Assembly: GCA_027579435.1 (NCBI GenBank)
Contig: JANBPK010001044.1
Coordinates: 62,001-126,000 of the forward strand
DNA length: 64,000 nt
Direction: 5' to 3'
Origin: Candolleomyces eurysporus
Taxonomy: Eukaryota > Basidiomycota > Agaricomycetes > Agaricales > Psathyrellaceae
Shown here: piece by piece, positions 34,901-48,000 of the stretch
Numbering within the stretch: the stretch's first letter is position 1
Layout of the letters: every line of letters starts with the position of its first letter
Made by a program: the position numbers and the translations under genes
Notes under the pieces: generated by a model
What the model was told of the DNA's origin: nothing
The model's input: the letters and a program-made list of their open reading frames with translations, nothing else
Databases searched by the model: none

Positions 34901-37900
34901 GCCATTGTAGAAGGTCACAGAAGTAGGAACAGAATCAGCGTAGGCGACGACGACCTTCTGTCCCCGACGAGGAGCGAGTAGACGTTGGATAGCGTTGTCG
35001 AGGTAGCTGGAGCCGCGAACGATGGTGTTGGAGGTAAGAAGAGCCCGCAACCAGCTGAGGTTGGGGCCGGCGAGCGTCTCGAGCCATGCGTTGGTATCAG
35101 GGAGTTGATCCGAAACTTCGTATGTGACTTGATTTCCAGAGACCGTGCGAGTGACGCCAGAGATAGCGGGAGTGGATTTAGGGGCAGGGGCAAGGTAGTC
35201 GACGACGGGGACCTTGGACACGTCGCCCTTGTACTTGCGTTCGAGCAGACGATCGATGAGAGTCTTGTTGACGCCGCCGAGGATGTCCTTGACAGGCTCA
35301 TCCTTGACCTTCGACCACTTGACTGCAACGGGCCCCTGAAGGATGCACACGCGTTGAGGATCTTGATCAAAGACCGCGTCGATGTCCTCGGCCGCCCAAA
35401 GGGAATCCTAAGGAAAATCATATCGTCATCAATTCATGTGGATCAAAATCACATGCAGNAAAAAACTTACTTTCTTGAACCATACTTCAAAGGACGCGTC
35501 GAGCACGGGGATGAATGGAACAGGTTTCTGACCAGGACGCTGCGCGATAGCCAAAAAGTAGGCCGTATCTTCCGCCGCAAGCAGCTGCTCCCTTCCAAGC
35601 GGGTACTTCTCGAAGAACTGCTGCACAAACGGCAATGGATCGTCAAGAGATGTATAGGACTGCAAGAGGGAGGGCTTGATTCCTCCACCGTCAACACCAG
35701 CAAAACGCTCCTCGACGCGACGCAACCAATCACCCGTCAAATTCCTCAGCGAGATGTCGACCCATCGTTGCTGATGCGCGACATGCATCAAGCGCACCAT
35801 CCTCAACACCGTTTCCTCGTACGTCATATCCCCCAGGTCCTTCGCAACACTCCCATCCTTCTTCCAGCCAAACCAAGGCTTAGCGAAGTCCTTGTTCAGC
35901 TTGTCGATGATCTCATCCCTCCTCTCCTTCAACCACGGCACGCGCTTCTCCTTCGGCAGCTTGAACACGGTATCGTCAAACTCCTTCCACAACTGCACAC
36001 CACGCGTCGCAACCTTGTGAATCGGTTCACCGAGCTCCGAACGAACAGTCAAGATCCCACCAGTCGCCTTTGCATATGTTCCTTCCCACTGCGCGTCGTC
36101 GACACCAGAAGCCGCGACGATGAGGTCCTTGACGGACGAGCTCGTATGTGCCTCCTTCGCAACCATGACGCGACTCGCAAACAAGAACCCATCGAAGGGC
36201 ATCGGCTGGACACCAAACCTCGTCACGGACCAATCACCGGACAAGTACTCCCACACATCCTCACCAGACCCAAAGCCGGACCCACCGACGAGGATGATGT
36301 TGGAATGTTCACGGATGGCACGATAGGTAGAGAGGACGGGCTGATGGAAATCCTCAAACGAGTGGTGTCCACCAGCACGGCCACCCGTCCACTGCATGAT
36401 GATGGGGAAGTCGGGGTTGGCACCAGCGATGTTAATGACCTGGCGGATACCATCGACGGAGCCAGGCTTGAAGGAGACATGCTTGATTCCCGCAGCCTTG
36501 AGTCCGTCGATGATCTCGACAGCCTTCTCGGTGGTCGGAATACCAGCAGCGACACAGAAACCTTCGACGGGAAGTCCCTCCTTCCTCATCTCTTGCCAGA
36601 GAGGGAACTGGAAGGTGAATTGACGGGGGTTGATGTAGAGCGAGTTGAGCGTAATACCGACACCATCGGGGATCTTCTTCTGGATTTCAGCGACTTTGGA
36701 ACGGAGGGCCTTCGCGTTGTAGTGTCCACCACCAGCCAACTCGATGTGGTAACCAGCATCGAGGACAGCGCTGACGAAGCCAGCCTTGACGGTGGAGGGG
36801 GTCATACCAGCGACCATGATGGGGGGNTTTGCCGAGGAGACGAGAGAATGGGGTGTCGAGGAAAAGTTCGCCCTCGCTATTCAACTTGATCAGCAAGCGC
36901 CTCGGCGAAAAACAAATCAGTAAAGACTTACCTGTTGCGCACAAGTCCGGGCGACCACTTTTTGCTCCACCAATCTTCATACTTCACACTCGACGCGGTG
37001 TAGAGCTCGACGTCACCCTTTGCACGAAGACCAGCGACGATCACGCGTACACCACGACCCTCAAAGTTCTTCGCAGTCAATGAGCCGATACCGCTAGCGC
37101 CACCGGGACCAAAGTCAATAGCATGAGTAGCCGTTTCGGGGAAGTTGGTGGCCTTATCCCAGTGGATCGGCGATGTGAAAATCTGTTCGCAAAGAGACCG
37201 GGTTATCGAGGTCGACACCTCGCGCAGATCGGAGCCTATATAGAAACGCGTCGTTAATCAACTAAATATATCGACGCGACGGATACTCACCATCTTCAGT
37301 GTTATAGACGGGGATCTTGAGATCCTTCGCCTGCCACAACTCTTCGCCTTCCAGATCGTCCTCGATCAACTCTTCCGTCAGCTCAGAGAGGTACTCGCTG
37401 TGATACGGGACGCCGACGACGAGGAATCGGATGGAAAAGACGGGCTTGCGTTGGGAGAAGGGGATCTTGCTCTGGTCGGTGCCAGAGGGAGCCTTGACCT
37501 TGCGGAGAGAAGTAACCAGACCGAAGAGAGACTTNGGGGGGACCAGTGATGACGAAGGCCTTGGGGCCGTTGTGCAGGGAGACGAAAAGCTTGGAGTTGT
37601 CGGGGAGATACTTGTTAGTCTTGGTGATATGGGGTTCGAGTTCCTTCAAGCTGAGACCGGCGACAGACAACATGGGGCTTGGGGTGCCCTCACCACCTTC
37701 GACGGCATCTTGGACGATGGCGGGGTCGATGGCCGTGACGGGGAAGGCCTGCTGGCCGCGAAGACCGGAATAGAAGAGCCACTTCAACGCCTTGCGCGAG
37801 TTCTCGGTGAACTCTTCCAAGGTCGAAGAGGCCGCGATGGCGACGGCGGATACGATGCCCTGGGAGTGACCAGTGGCTCCCCCAATGCGATCGCGAAGTT

Positions 37901-38788
37901 CACCAGGCGTAATACCGGCAACCCGGCACACGACAAGGTATTGGACAAGTTGGGTGAGACCGATGAGAGGGAAGGAGACGGGGACAGAGGCGGTATACGC
38001 GACCGATGGGCGGGGAGTGGCTCCGGAGAGCCAGGAGAGAACGTCGAGACCGAATGTGTAGAAGGAACTCTCGCTTTCTTCCTCGGCGAGAGGAATGAGG
38101 ACGTCGGTGGTGACGGTCTTGAGGTATGGCTCGACGAATGGTTTGTAGATGTCGTAGAATCCTTGCAGCTCGTCGAGGTAGACCTCGTTCGTGCCTTGGC
38201 CGCCGAACAACGCGAAGATGGAGGCCTTGCCATCAGAGGCGGCCTTCAAGAGGGCCGATTCCGGTTGACGGGGGATGTCCTGGACGCCTTGGGCTTGGAG
38301 GGTGCCAAGGGCGGCAAAATATGCAGTGAGGACTAGTTTGCGATTTTCGGTAGAATAAGAGGCGGCCAGGGTATGAATATCATTGGTGGCGAGGTGCGAT
38401 GAGGTGAAGTGTTTGAGGACATTATAAAGAACAGCGGTACGGGCATTAACAGATTGGGTGTCCTTGGGGACGCCCGAGGCGACATGGGCGAGGAATCGTG
38501 CAGTAAGCTCTACGGATGCTTCTGCCTGGGCGACGAGGTCGTCGTCGACCACGATCCCCGCGTCTATGGTGGATGTGAACTCCTCTCGGAGTACTTCAGC
38601 GGCGATCCACTCGTCCGCCGCGGTCGATACTGGAATAGAGACCTGAGGAGGCCGCCATCGCGACGCGTCAGCTCATCGATATCCGATGTACATCGGCTGG
38701 GACATACCTTGAGCTGGCCCTGGGCGATTACCAGAGGGCGAGTAGCGATTTCATTAGCACGGATAGCATGGCCGTTCATCGAGGCCAT
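25985..38788 (-). CDS. Fused type I fatty acid synthase (beta and alpha in one chain)
   Basis: About 18 exons encode roughly 3,950 residues that make palmitoyl/stearoyl-CoA from acetyl- and malonyl-CoA in the cytosol. Domains run in FAS1-then-FAS2 order. Acetyltransferase (38.6-37.4 kb): GHSQG nucleophile. Enoyl reductase (36.8-35.5 kb): [13 protein letters not shown] and [14 protein letters not shown]. Dehydratase (34.9-33.6 kb): [12 protein letters not shown]. Malonyl/palmitoyl transferase (33.5-31.8 kb): [14 protein letters not shown] (31.6-31.2 kb): [10 protein letters not shown], with the phosphopantetheine Ser. Ketoreductase (30.2-28.7 kb): YSESK. Ketosynthase (28.6-26.4 kb): GACATALQ Cys, HGTSTKANE His and [11 protein letters not shown]. 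Phosphopantetheinyl transferase ends at 25985. The beta-type end ([13 protein letters not shown]) and alpha-type start ([18 protein letters not shown]) lie in one uninterrupted exon, so the fusion is real. Frame breaks coincide with Ns at 30130, 31229, 36827 and 37535, plus two unmarked slips in the Ala/Pro linker before ACP. Confidence 0.95.
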
Positions 38789-39382
38789 TTTGGATGATGG
38801 TGGGGGCGATGCTTGGACAACGGGGAGCACGACGAGGAGGGGGTAAATATATGGATGAGAGGACTCGCTCCCAGTTGGTATAAACCAGCAGGCGTGCAGG
38901 GCCCTTTCTACCAGAAATTTAGTTTGATTGACCCCAACCCCCAAAGTTCCAATGAGGCGGGCACGTGACGGACGCGCAATGGCCCAGACGCGCTAATTTG
39001 TTCGGACATCAGCCCAGATATGGAAGGTTTGGCGTAAAATCAGCACCGGATACAGACCCAATCGTCTCTCCTGATTGGCCGTCTCCGCCTTCCGAGCTGC
39101 CTCCATCGACCCCAATGAAAGCCCCTCAGCCTATTACATATAGCTCACTCATCTCGAACACGCGAAATGAATTGGCTGCGTCATGCTAGTTTACATATTG
39201 TGGGCGTATCAGGCATAGCAAGGAAAAACAAACGAGATCATAGCGAAGAAAGATGCGAAGTAAGATATCAGTTGGGGTAGAGTTGTAGATGCGGTTGGGG
39301 TACTGACAAAGTGAGCTACAAATACACTGTGCTATTTGATGAGTCTGATGGGGAAAGAACAGAAAAGGGCCCGAGCAAATCC
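38789..39382 (-). promoter_or_regulatory. FAS upstream region
   Basis: It lies between the FAS start and the GTR2 stop. On the minus strand there is a TATA-like ATATATTTA about 55 bp before the ATG, and a CCAATCAG about 285 bp before it (plus-strand ATTGG at 39074-39078), which fits a CCAAT-binding-factor site. The assignment is by motif and distance only. Confidence 0.35.
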
Positions 39383-40854
39383 TCAGCCGCCGTCGCGGAC
39401 CTCTTCCTCCGCGTCGCAGATCTCCTGGATCCCTTCCCGGAAGAACACAACGTTGTACTCCAGCAGCCCTCGCCGGCTGTCCCATACACTCGTCGGCAAG
39501 ACAGCCAGCAGCGCCAGGTGCCGAGTAATGAGGTGGTAGGTCAGGGTCGTCCCTGGGGTCACCGGATGCAGCGTCGTCGCAGCACTGGGGTAGAACAACT
39601 CCTTGGGGTGCTTCCAGCTCGGTGGGTGCGGGATAGGGGTAATGTCAGTTGCTGGAGGAACCGACGTAACCGAGCCCCGCAAAGAAGGCGTTCGTGAGGG
39701 TCCAGAGGTGGCCGTTGGGGGAGGGGTGTTCGGGGAGGGTCTTTGTCGACCGGGACCTGCCGTTATCGACCTAAGCAAATTATGTGAGCCCGAGCTTCCG
39801 TTAAGCGAATGAATAGCTCACTTGTACAGTGGGCCGAATGAATTCAACATTTGGAGATAGTCACAGCAGAGATTGTGTGTTGCAGAATCCACTGGGGAAG
39901 CATCGGTTGCCACATAGAGGCGTGATCGAACATCAAATAGGAACGCCTTTGGGGACTGGGAGTTCTGGGGAGAGTGAGCGACCGATATAAATAGAGAGGA
40001 CTGTGTCGCTTACTGCGCAGAAAACGTTCAAGAGCTCCTCGAGGTACGGTAGCGAGTCGACCAGCTTTTGCAAGACCTTGGAGAAGGACTCGTGCAACGA
40101 ATGGTCGTAGACCGACGTGAGGTAAAAGTTGATGGGGAGGTGCTCATAGTCGGGGTTAATGTCGATGAGACGGTCGAGGACGCGGTCGTTAATTTGCCGA
40201 TAATTCTCTGCAAATCGTGTCAGCAGTAGTCATCGCCGTGCAACAGTACCCGCACCAATCTTATCATCCTCCTGCAACTTTTCCGCCTTGTGCACAAACA
40301 CCTCTATGGCAATCCCAGGTTTCGCCTTGTTAGCAGCGACGATAAACTCGACCAACTTTGAAATCGGCTGGTTGTACAGGTCCTTAAGGGGTTAGGGAGG
40401 GTGAGCCAATTGCTGCAAAGGACCGGAAACGCGCTCTTACCCTGATATCTATGACAAAGATGATGGACGAAAAGTCGGAGAGCGGGGCGCCTAGGGTTTC
40501 CACTGTGACGTTAGCAGGAGTGTCCCAAATTTCCAGCGGGATGACTGTGCTAGAGAACCGTTGGTAAGCCCGAGAGCTTTGAGATCGGGGAACGGCACTC
40601 ACTCAACAGAGTGCTTCACGACCCGCATCGTCGTCTCCAGGTAGAACGTCTGCTTCGGAGGCAGCTGGCTGAACAGGACCTGGAGAATGGAGGTCTTGCC
40701 TGCCCTAGGTCGGGTCAGCACGAGCGAGCTGTGCCCAGCAACGGGATGCGCACCTTCTGAGGCCGAGCAGCAGGACCTTTGTCCGCTGGGCAGCGGCGGC
40801 GGGGGCACCATGGCCATTGGGAGGATGGACCGCAGCGGGCTCCACTGCAGCCAT
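39383..40854 (-). CDS. GTR2: Rag-family small GTPase (Gtr2 / RagC type)
   Basis: The gene starts at an ATG (40854) giving MAAVEPAAVHPPNGHG; an Ala-rich stretch follows, then KVLLLGLRRAGKTSILQVLF with the P-loop G1 motif across the first intron. LPPKQTFYLETTMRVVKHSV and LEIWDTPANVTVET are the switch I and G3 regions, with a D-T-P in place of the usual D-x-G. VEFIVAANKAKPGIAIEVFVHKAEKL carries the HKxE G4-like motif typical of Rag GTPases. The C-terminus has the roadblock-type Rag domain (INFYLTSVYDHSLHESFSKV) with a Pro/Ser-rich insert near 39700 (RQRPSPNTPPPTATSGPSR). Gtr2 pairs with Gtr1 at the vacuole and signals amino-acid sufficiency to TORC1. The sequence fits RagC/Gtr2 better than RagA/Gtr1. 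It is divergent from VTC4. Confidence 0.85.
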
Positions 40855-41117
40855 TTAAGCGGGAAGGCAGGACAAAGGTTGACGCGCCAGATCGAAAAAA
40901 GCCAGTGCGCCAGCGGCGACAGCGGCTGTCACATGCTTTTGGCAGGCGATCCCGCGCCTATGAAGTCAGAATTCCCACACTCCTTCTTGCAGAGCTAGTT
41001 GAACGAACGTGCGTGAGTCCGTAGAATTTGTTCCGGGTTCTCTGACATACCATGGGCCTGCTTGCAGTTTCCAGCTCTCTTCTTGACGATCACATCCCCC
41101 CCCTCGTCGTCGCCGCA
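40855..41117. promoter_or_regulatory. Shared upstream region of GTR2 and VTC4
   Basis: Only 263 bp separate the divergent start codons, so the two vacuole-related genes are likely to share a promoter region. It is G/C-rich with no obvious TATA box. A phosphate-responsive element was not recognised. Confidence 0.45.
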
Positions 41118-44100
41118 ATGAAGTTTGGCACCAAGATCAGCGTACGGGCTCGACATTTCATCGTTTTGGCGCCAGGAATGACGTTTGATATGTTTAGACC
41201 GACTTGTACAGCGCCTGGAAGCCCTTTTACCTCGACTACAATGGTCTGAAGCGCGAGCTCAAGGTACTCAAGGCCTCAGGGGTCGTCTCTGATGGGTCGC
41301 TGATGTCTTTCGTTGCAGGCACGGACCAGCGGCCGACACTGGAACGACAAGGATGAAGAAGAGTTCAAGGGAATGTTGACCAAAGAGCTCGACAAGATTC
41401 ACGACTTTCAGAAAGACAAGGTGGGTCCCGCCTTTTCCCTATCTTCTCCACCGATGTTGTCCAGCTCTGCTTGGGAACTGGCTGACTGCTTCTCTCGGCT
41501 ATAGGTCGGTGAGAAATCCCGTTATCTCTCCCCCTCTTCCCTGCCAAAGAGCTCGCAACGTTGTTCCTGCCGCTCGCGCAGTCTATTTGGCCCGGCAGCA
41601 TCTCGTGCTCGGCCCACTCCACTCTTCTGACATCTTCTCCTCATCCCGAGTAAGCCAAATGACTAACGAACTAGCTATCCCATTCTTAGACGTCCGAACT
41701 CTCCAAACGCATTCGCGAAGCCGAGAAAGAGGTCAAAAAGCTTGTCGCTGAAGAGCACGAGACCGACCGCGATCCTCGCTCTCGCTCTACGTCACACAAC
41801 GACATCGAAGGCCAGCAAGCGGATCACGACCCTTACGCTCACGACGGCGGTTCGGATGACGACCTGAGCGACGACGAAGACGGCCACGAATCTGATGAAT
41901 CCTATGACGCACTCGAAGAACGCTTCCACGGCCTCGAAGAGGAAGTCGCCACCCTCGTTGCGGACGTACACGACCTCGCCCTGTATACGAAGCTCAATAT
42001 CACTGGCTTCATGAAGATCCTGAAGAAGCATGATGTAGGTGTCATCCCTGGTTGACTGGTCGTGTGCCACTAATTCGGCCACCCTCGTTTTGCAGAAACA
42101 AACCAAATTCGAGCTCAAAACGACGTTTATTCAAGATTATCTCGAAAAGAAACCTTTTTACAAGTACAACTGGGACGCTATCATCGTCAAGCTTTCTAAA
42201 CTCTACGACTTGGTCCGAACGAGAGGCCACCCGGTCGAAGGCGACGCTAGTGCCGGTGGCAACCAGAGTGCCTTTGTCCGACAGACCACCAAATATTGGG
42301 TAAATAGATTGCACTCTACGCGATCCGCCGATCGAGGGCTAATCCATCTACCTTAGGTTCACCCTGATAACTTGGTCCCGCTCAAGCTGGCGATTCTGAG
42401 GCATTTGCCTGTGCTAGGTCCGTTGATCAGTATCTGTGTGTTAAAGAACCATCTGACCCCCCTTTATCAGTATTCAATTCGGAAAAGGAATTTGAAGCTT
42501 CTGATGCAGGTGTGTACCCTTTTTTGGTGCGTTTGACCCGTTCCCGTTCTTACGCTTGTCAATAGCTATCACGTCCATTTACTTTGATAATGAGGACCTG
42601 GATCTGTACCTTGGTCGCTTGGAAAAGACTGAGGGTGCAGAGGCTGTCCGTCTGAGGTGGTACGGAGATGTTACGACCAAAACGGCACGTTCATCCTCGC
42701 ACAGTTCTTCGTAGCTCTGGAATACTGACACTCGGCCCACCTCAGATTTTCGTCGAGCGAAAGACCCATCGTGAAGATTGGACCGGTGAAAAGTCCGTCA
42801 AGGCTCGATTCCCCTTGAAAGAGCATCAAGTCAACGCTTTCCTGCGGGGAGAGTATACCGTCGACGAGGATTTCCAGGAGCTGGTTACCAAAGGGAAGAA
42901 GACCCAGCAAGAAGTCGATGGCATGATCCAGTTGGCCAACGAAGTCCAATACGCCGTTCTGACCAAAAAGCTTGTGCCAGGTAGGCGATCCTATCATAGT
43001 TCATTCTTTGTTTATAATACCTAACCGTTTCAACAGTTATGCGCTCGTTCTACAACCGCACGGCCTTCCAACTTCCTGGCGACGCCCGTGTGCGTATCTC
43101 TCTCGATACCGAACTTACTCTCGTTCGAGAGGACAACTGGGATGGCCGTGCTCGAGCTGGAGATAACTGGCGTCGTACCGACTTTGGTATCGACTTCCCC
43201 TTTGAACAGGTGCTCCCCGAGGACAAGGAGATCTTCAAGTACGGCATTCTCGAGGTCAAGCTTCAGACGCAGTTCGGTCAGCAGCCTCCCCAGTGGGTGC
43301 AAGATTTGGTGCAGTCTCATTTGGTTGAAGCCGTTCCCAAGTTCAGGTGATTAGCAATTTCGTTAAATGGGCAAGGATTAGAGACTAATTGCATGATACT
43401 ATGTAGTAAATTCATCCATGGATGCGCGACTTTGCTCCCTTCGCGTGTCGACCTCGTACCTTTCTGGCTCCCTCAGAGTATGTCTCTGACGTCCCATTCA
43501 GCATTGCTCGATGTAATTGACATGCTCTTTTATAGTGGATGTTAACATTCTGAAGCCCGACTCTGGCTACCTGAGCGTCATTGAACGTCCCTCTACGATC
43601 GTTTCCCCGAGGACCGCGACCTCTCGCCAAGGTTCTACTAGCGGTAGCAACTCTCCCGAAGTTCCAGACTACACGGAACCCTTGTCCGAGGGCGAAGAAG
43701 ACGATTACGACGGAGTCCTGGCCCCAGCCAAGGACGAAGGCAAACGTACTGGTCTCAGTGGCGACGAAGTCAACGCCGCCATTGCTTACCGTCAGCAGAT
43801 GCTCAAAGAACGAAAGGAGCAGGAAGAGGCGGAGCAACAGAAGCAGACGACAGAGGAGAGCAAGGCTCTGGGCAAAGCCAAGGAAACCCACGCCAATGGA
43901 GGCGGAGCTGAAGATGACGATGACCACCACGATCATNCCCCCCCGCCGACCCAAGTACCGAAGGGACAAATCGACTTTGGGTAGGAAGATCAAGGGGAAA
44001 ACCTTGGATATTGACCCATTGGCGCCTTCGTCCGCTTTCGACGAGACGCTCAAGACCAAGTTGGGCAGTGCTGAGGCACAGCAGAAGCAACAGGCGAATA

Positions 44101-45086
44101 GTCAGACTCAGAGACCGGATATCCAAGAGGAGGAAGCTGCGTTGGGTGGTCCTTCGAGGGTTGTGGACGATAGAATTCTGGATCGGAGCTATAGGGCTCC
44201 ATCTGGGAAGAGAATTGCGGTGCCTGTGCGGATTGAGCCCAAGGTGTATTTCGCTGCCGAGCGTACGTTCTTGGTGAGTGTTGTATTTTTGTTTTCATAT
44301 TCGTTTGCTTTGCTTTGCCCTCTACGTTCTATTACCGTCGATCTACCGCCACTTTGGTAACGAGATGGTTGCTTGGTTTTTGTGCGCGGATACCCACGTT
44401 TTCCGCGTGCGCCCTTGTTCCTGTTTTTCTTTTCCTTCCAACAGACGTTCAATTGAATTTCATTCGTCGCTCTTGACTGTTTTTGGATGACTTACTGACT
44501 TTGGACGTCGTTTTTTCCCTCTTATGTCCACCTCGTCCTATTTTCATTAATTTCGCCACTTCATTTCCGCCCGACGACTACTACGTCCTTGCATCTACTT
44601 GACAACGGATGCACTTTCGTATCGGATACGTGGCCCTGCCGGCGTGGTTCGTACCTGCTCTCTCCCCACGAAATTCGCACTCGTCCCTTGCCCGCTGGCT
44701 TGGTCGATGATGATGATGATGATGATGATGATCGATGATGATGGGATGGATCTATTTCACTTGGTGGTCTATTCTGTCCGACAAAACGACTCCGCCGATA
44801 ACAGAAATGGCTTAACAACGCAGTTTTCATCGGGACGATAGCAACCACGTTGCTGAATTTCGTTCCTGCGAAGGATACTCGGGGACTGATCAGTGCTGCG
44901 TTCTTCACTTTGTGTTCGTTGTTGGCGATTGCGTATAGTGCTGGGATCTTTTTGTATAGATCGCACCGGCTGAGGGAGAGGAGTGCGGAAGGGGTTTATT
45001 ATGACAAGTATGGTCCGACCATTTTGTGTGTCGTCTTCTTTTTGGCGGTGGCTACGAATGTCGGGTTGAGGTACTCGGAGATGTGA
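41118..45086 (+). CDS. VTC4: Vacuolar transporter chaperone 4 (polyphosphate polymerase)
   Basis: VTC4 is the catalytic subunit of the VTC complex, which makes polyphosphate from ATP and moves it into the vacuole. An N-terminal SPX domain ([37 protein letters not shown]) senses inositol pyrophosphates. An Asp/Glu-rich loop follows. The tunnel-type polymerase domain shows [34 protein letters not shown] and [10 protein letters not shown], including Lys, Arg and acidic residues that bind substrate and metal in the family. A charged, disordered linker follows. The last exon (44805-45086) encodes three membrane helices ([16 protein letters not shown] onward). The N at 43937 must be removed to keep the frame. 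The last intron (44274-44804) is 531 nt, far longer than most in this window. Confidence 0.92.
44706..44732. repeat. GAT microsatellite in the last VTC4 intron
   Basis: Nine uninterrupted GAT units are followed by three more after a short break. They lie about 70 bp upstream of the acceptor of the long final VTC4 intron. Confidence 0.85.
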
Positions 45087-48000
45087 TCCCCTGGACTTTG
45101 GTGGCGATCTCCTTGGGGGATGGGAGGATTGATGGACGGACGGACGGGCGACGAACGGACTCTGTATTTCTGTTTTCCTTTTCACACATGAGGGTCGGTC
45201 GATGTGCATGAACTATCGAAATTCGATACGTATGTTTCCTATGCAGCACGTTTCANTTTTTTTTCTGGTCGGGTTTTGTCATGTATTTATTTGTGCCTAC
45301 CTATGCACTCAGCTTGTTGGAATTTTATCCCAATGTTGTCTATACTTGTCTTGTCCGTTGGGACGTATCATTTCTTAGAGTGACGATTACGGGAGTGTGA
45401 CTTCACGCACTCTGGGCAAACGTTGGTTAACGTTTCTGCCTCCCAACCTCATGGGCGACAACGAGGGTAGGTATGTATTATATCCCGGTCTCTTAAATTA
45501 TCTCCTTGACAGTGACAAGTGGCCACGCGATGCTGTCGTCTTGTCTCAGTGGATCATATATCAACAAATGGAAACGCAGTGTGTATGTATACAATATATA
45601 TTTGTATGTTTGTTACTGCGGAAGAAGTGCGCAGGTGTCCCCGAGTCCTGTTGCTTGACTGCAGGTAGGCTTTCGCGGTTCGGATTCTTGGTAGACACCT
45701 GCTATAGCTACTGGACTTCGAATTCGTGACCGGAAGAGGCAGTGATAACGAGTTTCTTTTTGATACAAATTGGTTGAACGCGGACTTAGCACAGCAATGG
45801 CCTTGATCTCCACTTCGTCGTCAGTGCAGGCTCCGAGTCTTTCTCAATTCTATTAGGCTGCATCAGAGCATTGCAACATTGGATGTGTCAAAAATAGACT
45901 AGGGCATTTTTTCATCCGTTCTCATGTGGAGATGAAACCACTAGGTCAATGTCCAGACACGGGTCCTAGGGAGGGCAAGGTGCTAACACCGAACTCGTGG
46001 TCTTGTGCGGTCTAGCTATGCAAGGCATCTGCCCGACTAAACAGGATCCATGAATACATACCCATCACAATATAATTTCTTCCATGGGCTTAATAGCTTT
46101 TAGATCCTACAGAGGTAAACGTTTCGGGTGGCACTTTTCTTTGGAAAGATGTTAGGCGAGGTGACGCCTTCCTTGATGCGAGAATGAATTAACTGTAGCT
46201 TCCTGAGGGGATTCAGACAGGATTACTTACGTGCGTGGAGTCATAACTTCGAAGATTGGCGCGAAGCCGACGGGACGGAACTGGCGTTAAGAAGCTTCTC
46301 CGAGCCCAACGCAAGGCGTGGAGAGNAAAAAGTTCTTTGTGTGTGTGACTTGTAAGACAGACGCCTAGAACCTCGACGAACACAAACTCGTTTCGTCCCG
46401 ATTGCAAGGAGATAACGGGTGACGTCCACCTCTAGTCTAGGTCACATCCTCGAGGCTGAGCGAGCATAAATGGATATCGCGAACTCGCTAAGCAAAAAGG
46501 ATACATTTAGAACAAACTGGTAATCAAACTTCGAAGCACAGAAAAAGAGAACGGAGGAGCTATACCGTACCGTTTCGTCACTTGCGTAAATCTCATTTGT
46601 TAAGAAGGGCCGATAAATTCTGAACGGTCGGCAAGGAATTCTAATTTATTTTATGTCATGGAAATGTGGACCCGGTTCCACGTTAACGTTTCGTCGAGGT
46701 ACATCCTGAGACGCTACCAGGGTACAGTCGGCCTACAAGGTTACAGTGCCAATCCGTTGCCCTCTCACCAGGTTGCTGGTGAACGGAGTCGCACACAGAC
46801 CGAGATGAGAAGCCGACGCTGCATGAGAAGGGAAAATTACGATACATACTCGGGCGATCATCAGAGATAAATAGAACGCGTGCTTTGAGTCTCCCAAGAG
46901 GTTTGGCAAAGGTGCGAGATAATCGTGTTGGCCCACTAACCCTTACTGGTATGCTGATCATGATCGGGAGCCAAAGTTGGCCGTCTTCGGAAAAGCCTGG
47001 GCACACACTACTAGACAGAACCCTAGTACACCTTTCATCAGAAACCGATAACGGTGTCATTTTCCTCGCCATTTCCTTTTCTTTCACTATTATGTGACAA
47101 GACAGCCACCCGATTGGATTTGATTGATCCCTAGGGATGACTGTGTCGGGCAAACAAGTATGAAGCCGACTTGTCGGTAGGCAGCTTCCTTGATAGACAG
47201 CATGTCCTAATTTACTTTCGAGAGAGGGGTGTACATATTCCTTGTCGAAATAAGGGTTGAACTATGACTCCGAACACATGGGAGATGAAAAGACGCAGCT
47301 GACACTTGGGCCCATGAGTACGTACCAGGCAATATAAACATTTCACCGAGTCGTACGACAAGCTGGCTGCAAGCCCTTGAAATTCGGCCCACCGCTGCTA
47401 GTCTGGGTTCGGCATGCCGTCCTGTGGTCCGAACACGATGTGCTCATTGCCGTGTCCTATCGTGCCCAATATTCAATTCAAGAATGTCGCCAAAAATTGT
47501 TCGCTCCTAACTCCAAGACGGGGTTTGGCACTCTCCTTCAAACTACCAAAATAAGTCAGTTTCCACCCATGCCACAAGGACGGATCAGAATTGGCTTACA
47601 GTCGAAACCCCATCATAATATAACTTCTAATCATGTTTCGAGACCTTGATCTCTCCAAGACGAATGGCCGAATTTAAAAAGACTAGCAAGATCTGTCGGA
47701 ATGCTGGAAGAATGGAATTCCTAGGAGAAGAACACAGTCCAGTCTGGAGCACAGAGGAACCCATCAAATACGAGGATAACGGTGGAGGATTTGATGAATT
47801 GAAATGGGAGACACGCGGAGGATGTGATGAGGAGCACGGTGAGATCAGTCGACAGACGTCGTCACACAGGGAGTCGAGATCGGAGGCAGGGTCGGTGAAG
47901 AATGAGGAGCACCCTTCGTAGACGTTGTCCAGTTGGAAAGATCCTGTGAGACAGACACGGTGCTATGTTAAGCGCCTGGCTCATCGGAGGGAACAGACTG

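Noticed and set aside
34985..36889. A 634-codon open frame on the plus strand
   Set aside because: It is antisense to the FAS gene, has no recognisable domain, and crosses FAS Ns and introns. Long antisense frames are expected opposite strongly codon-biased genes.
44706..44742. GAT run as a possible CRISPR-like or satellite array
   Set aside because: It is a simple trinucleotide microsatellite without spacers.
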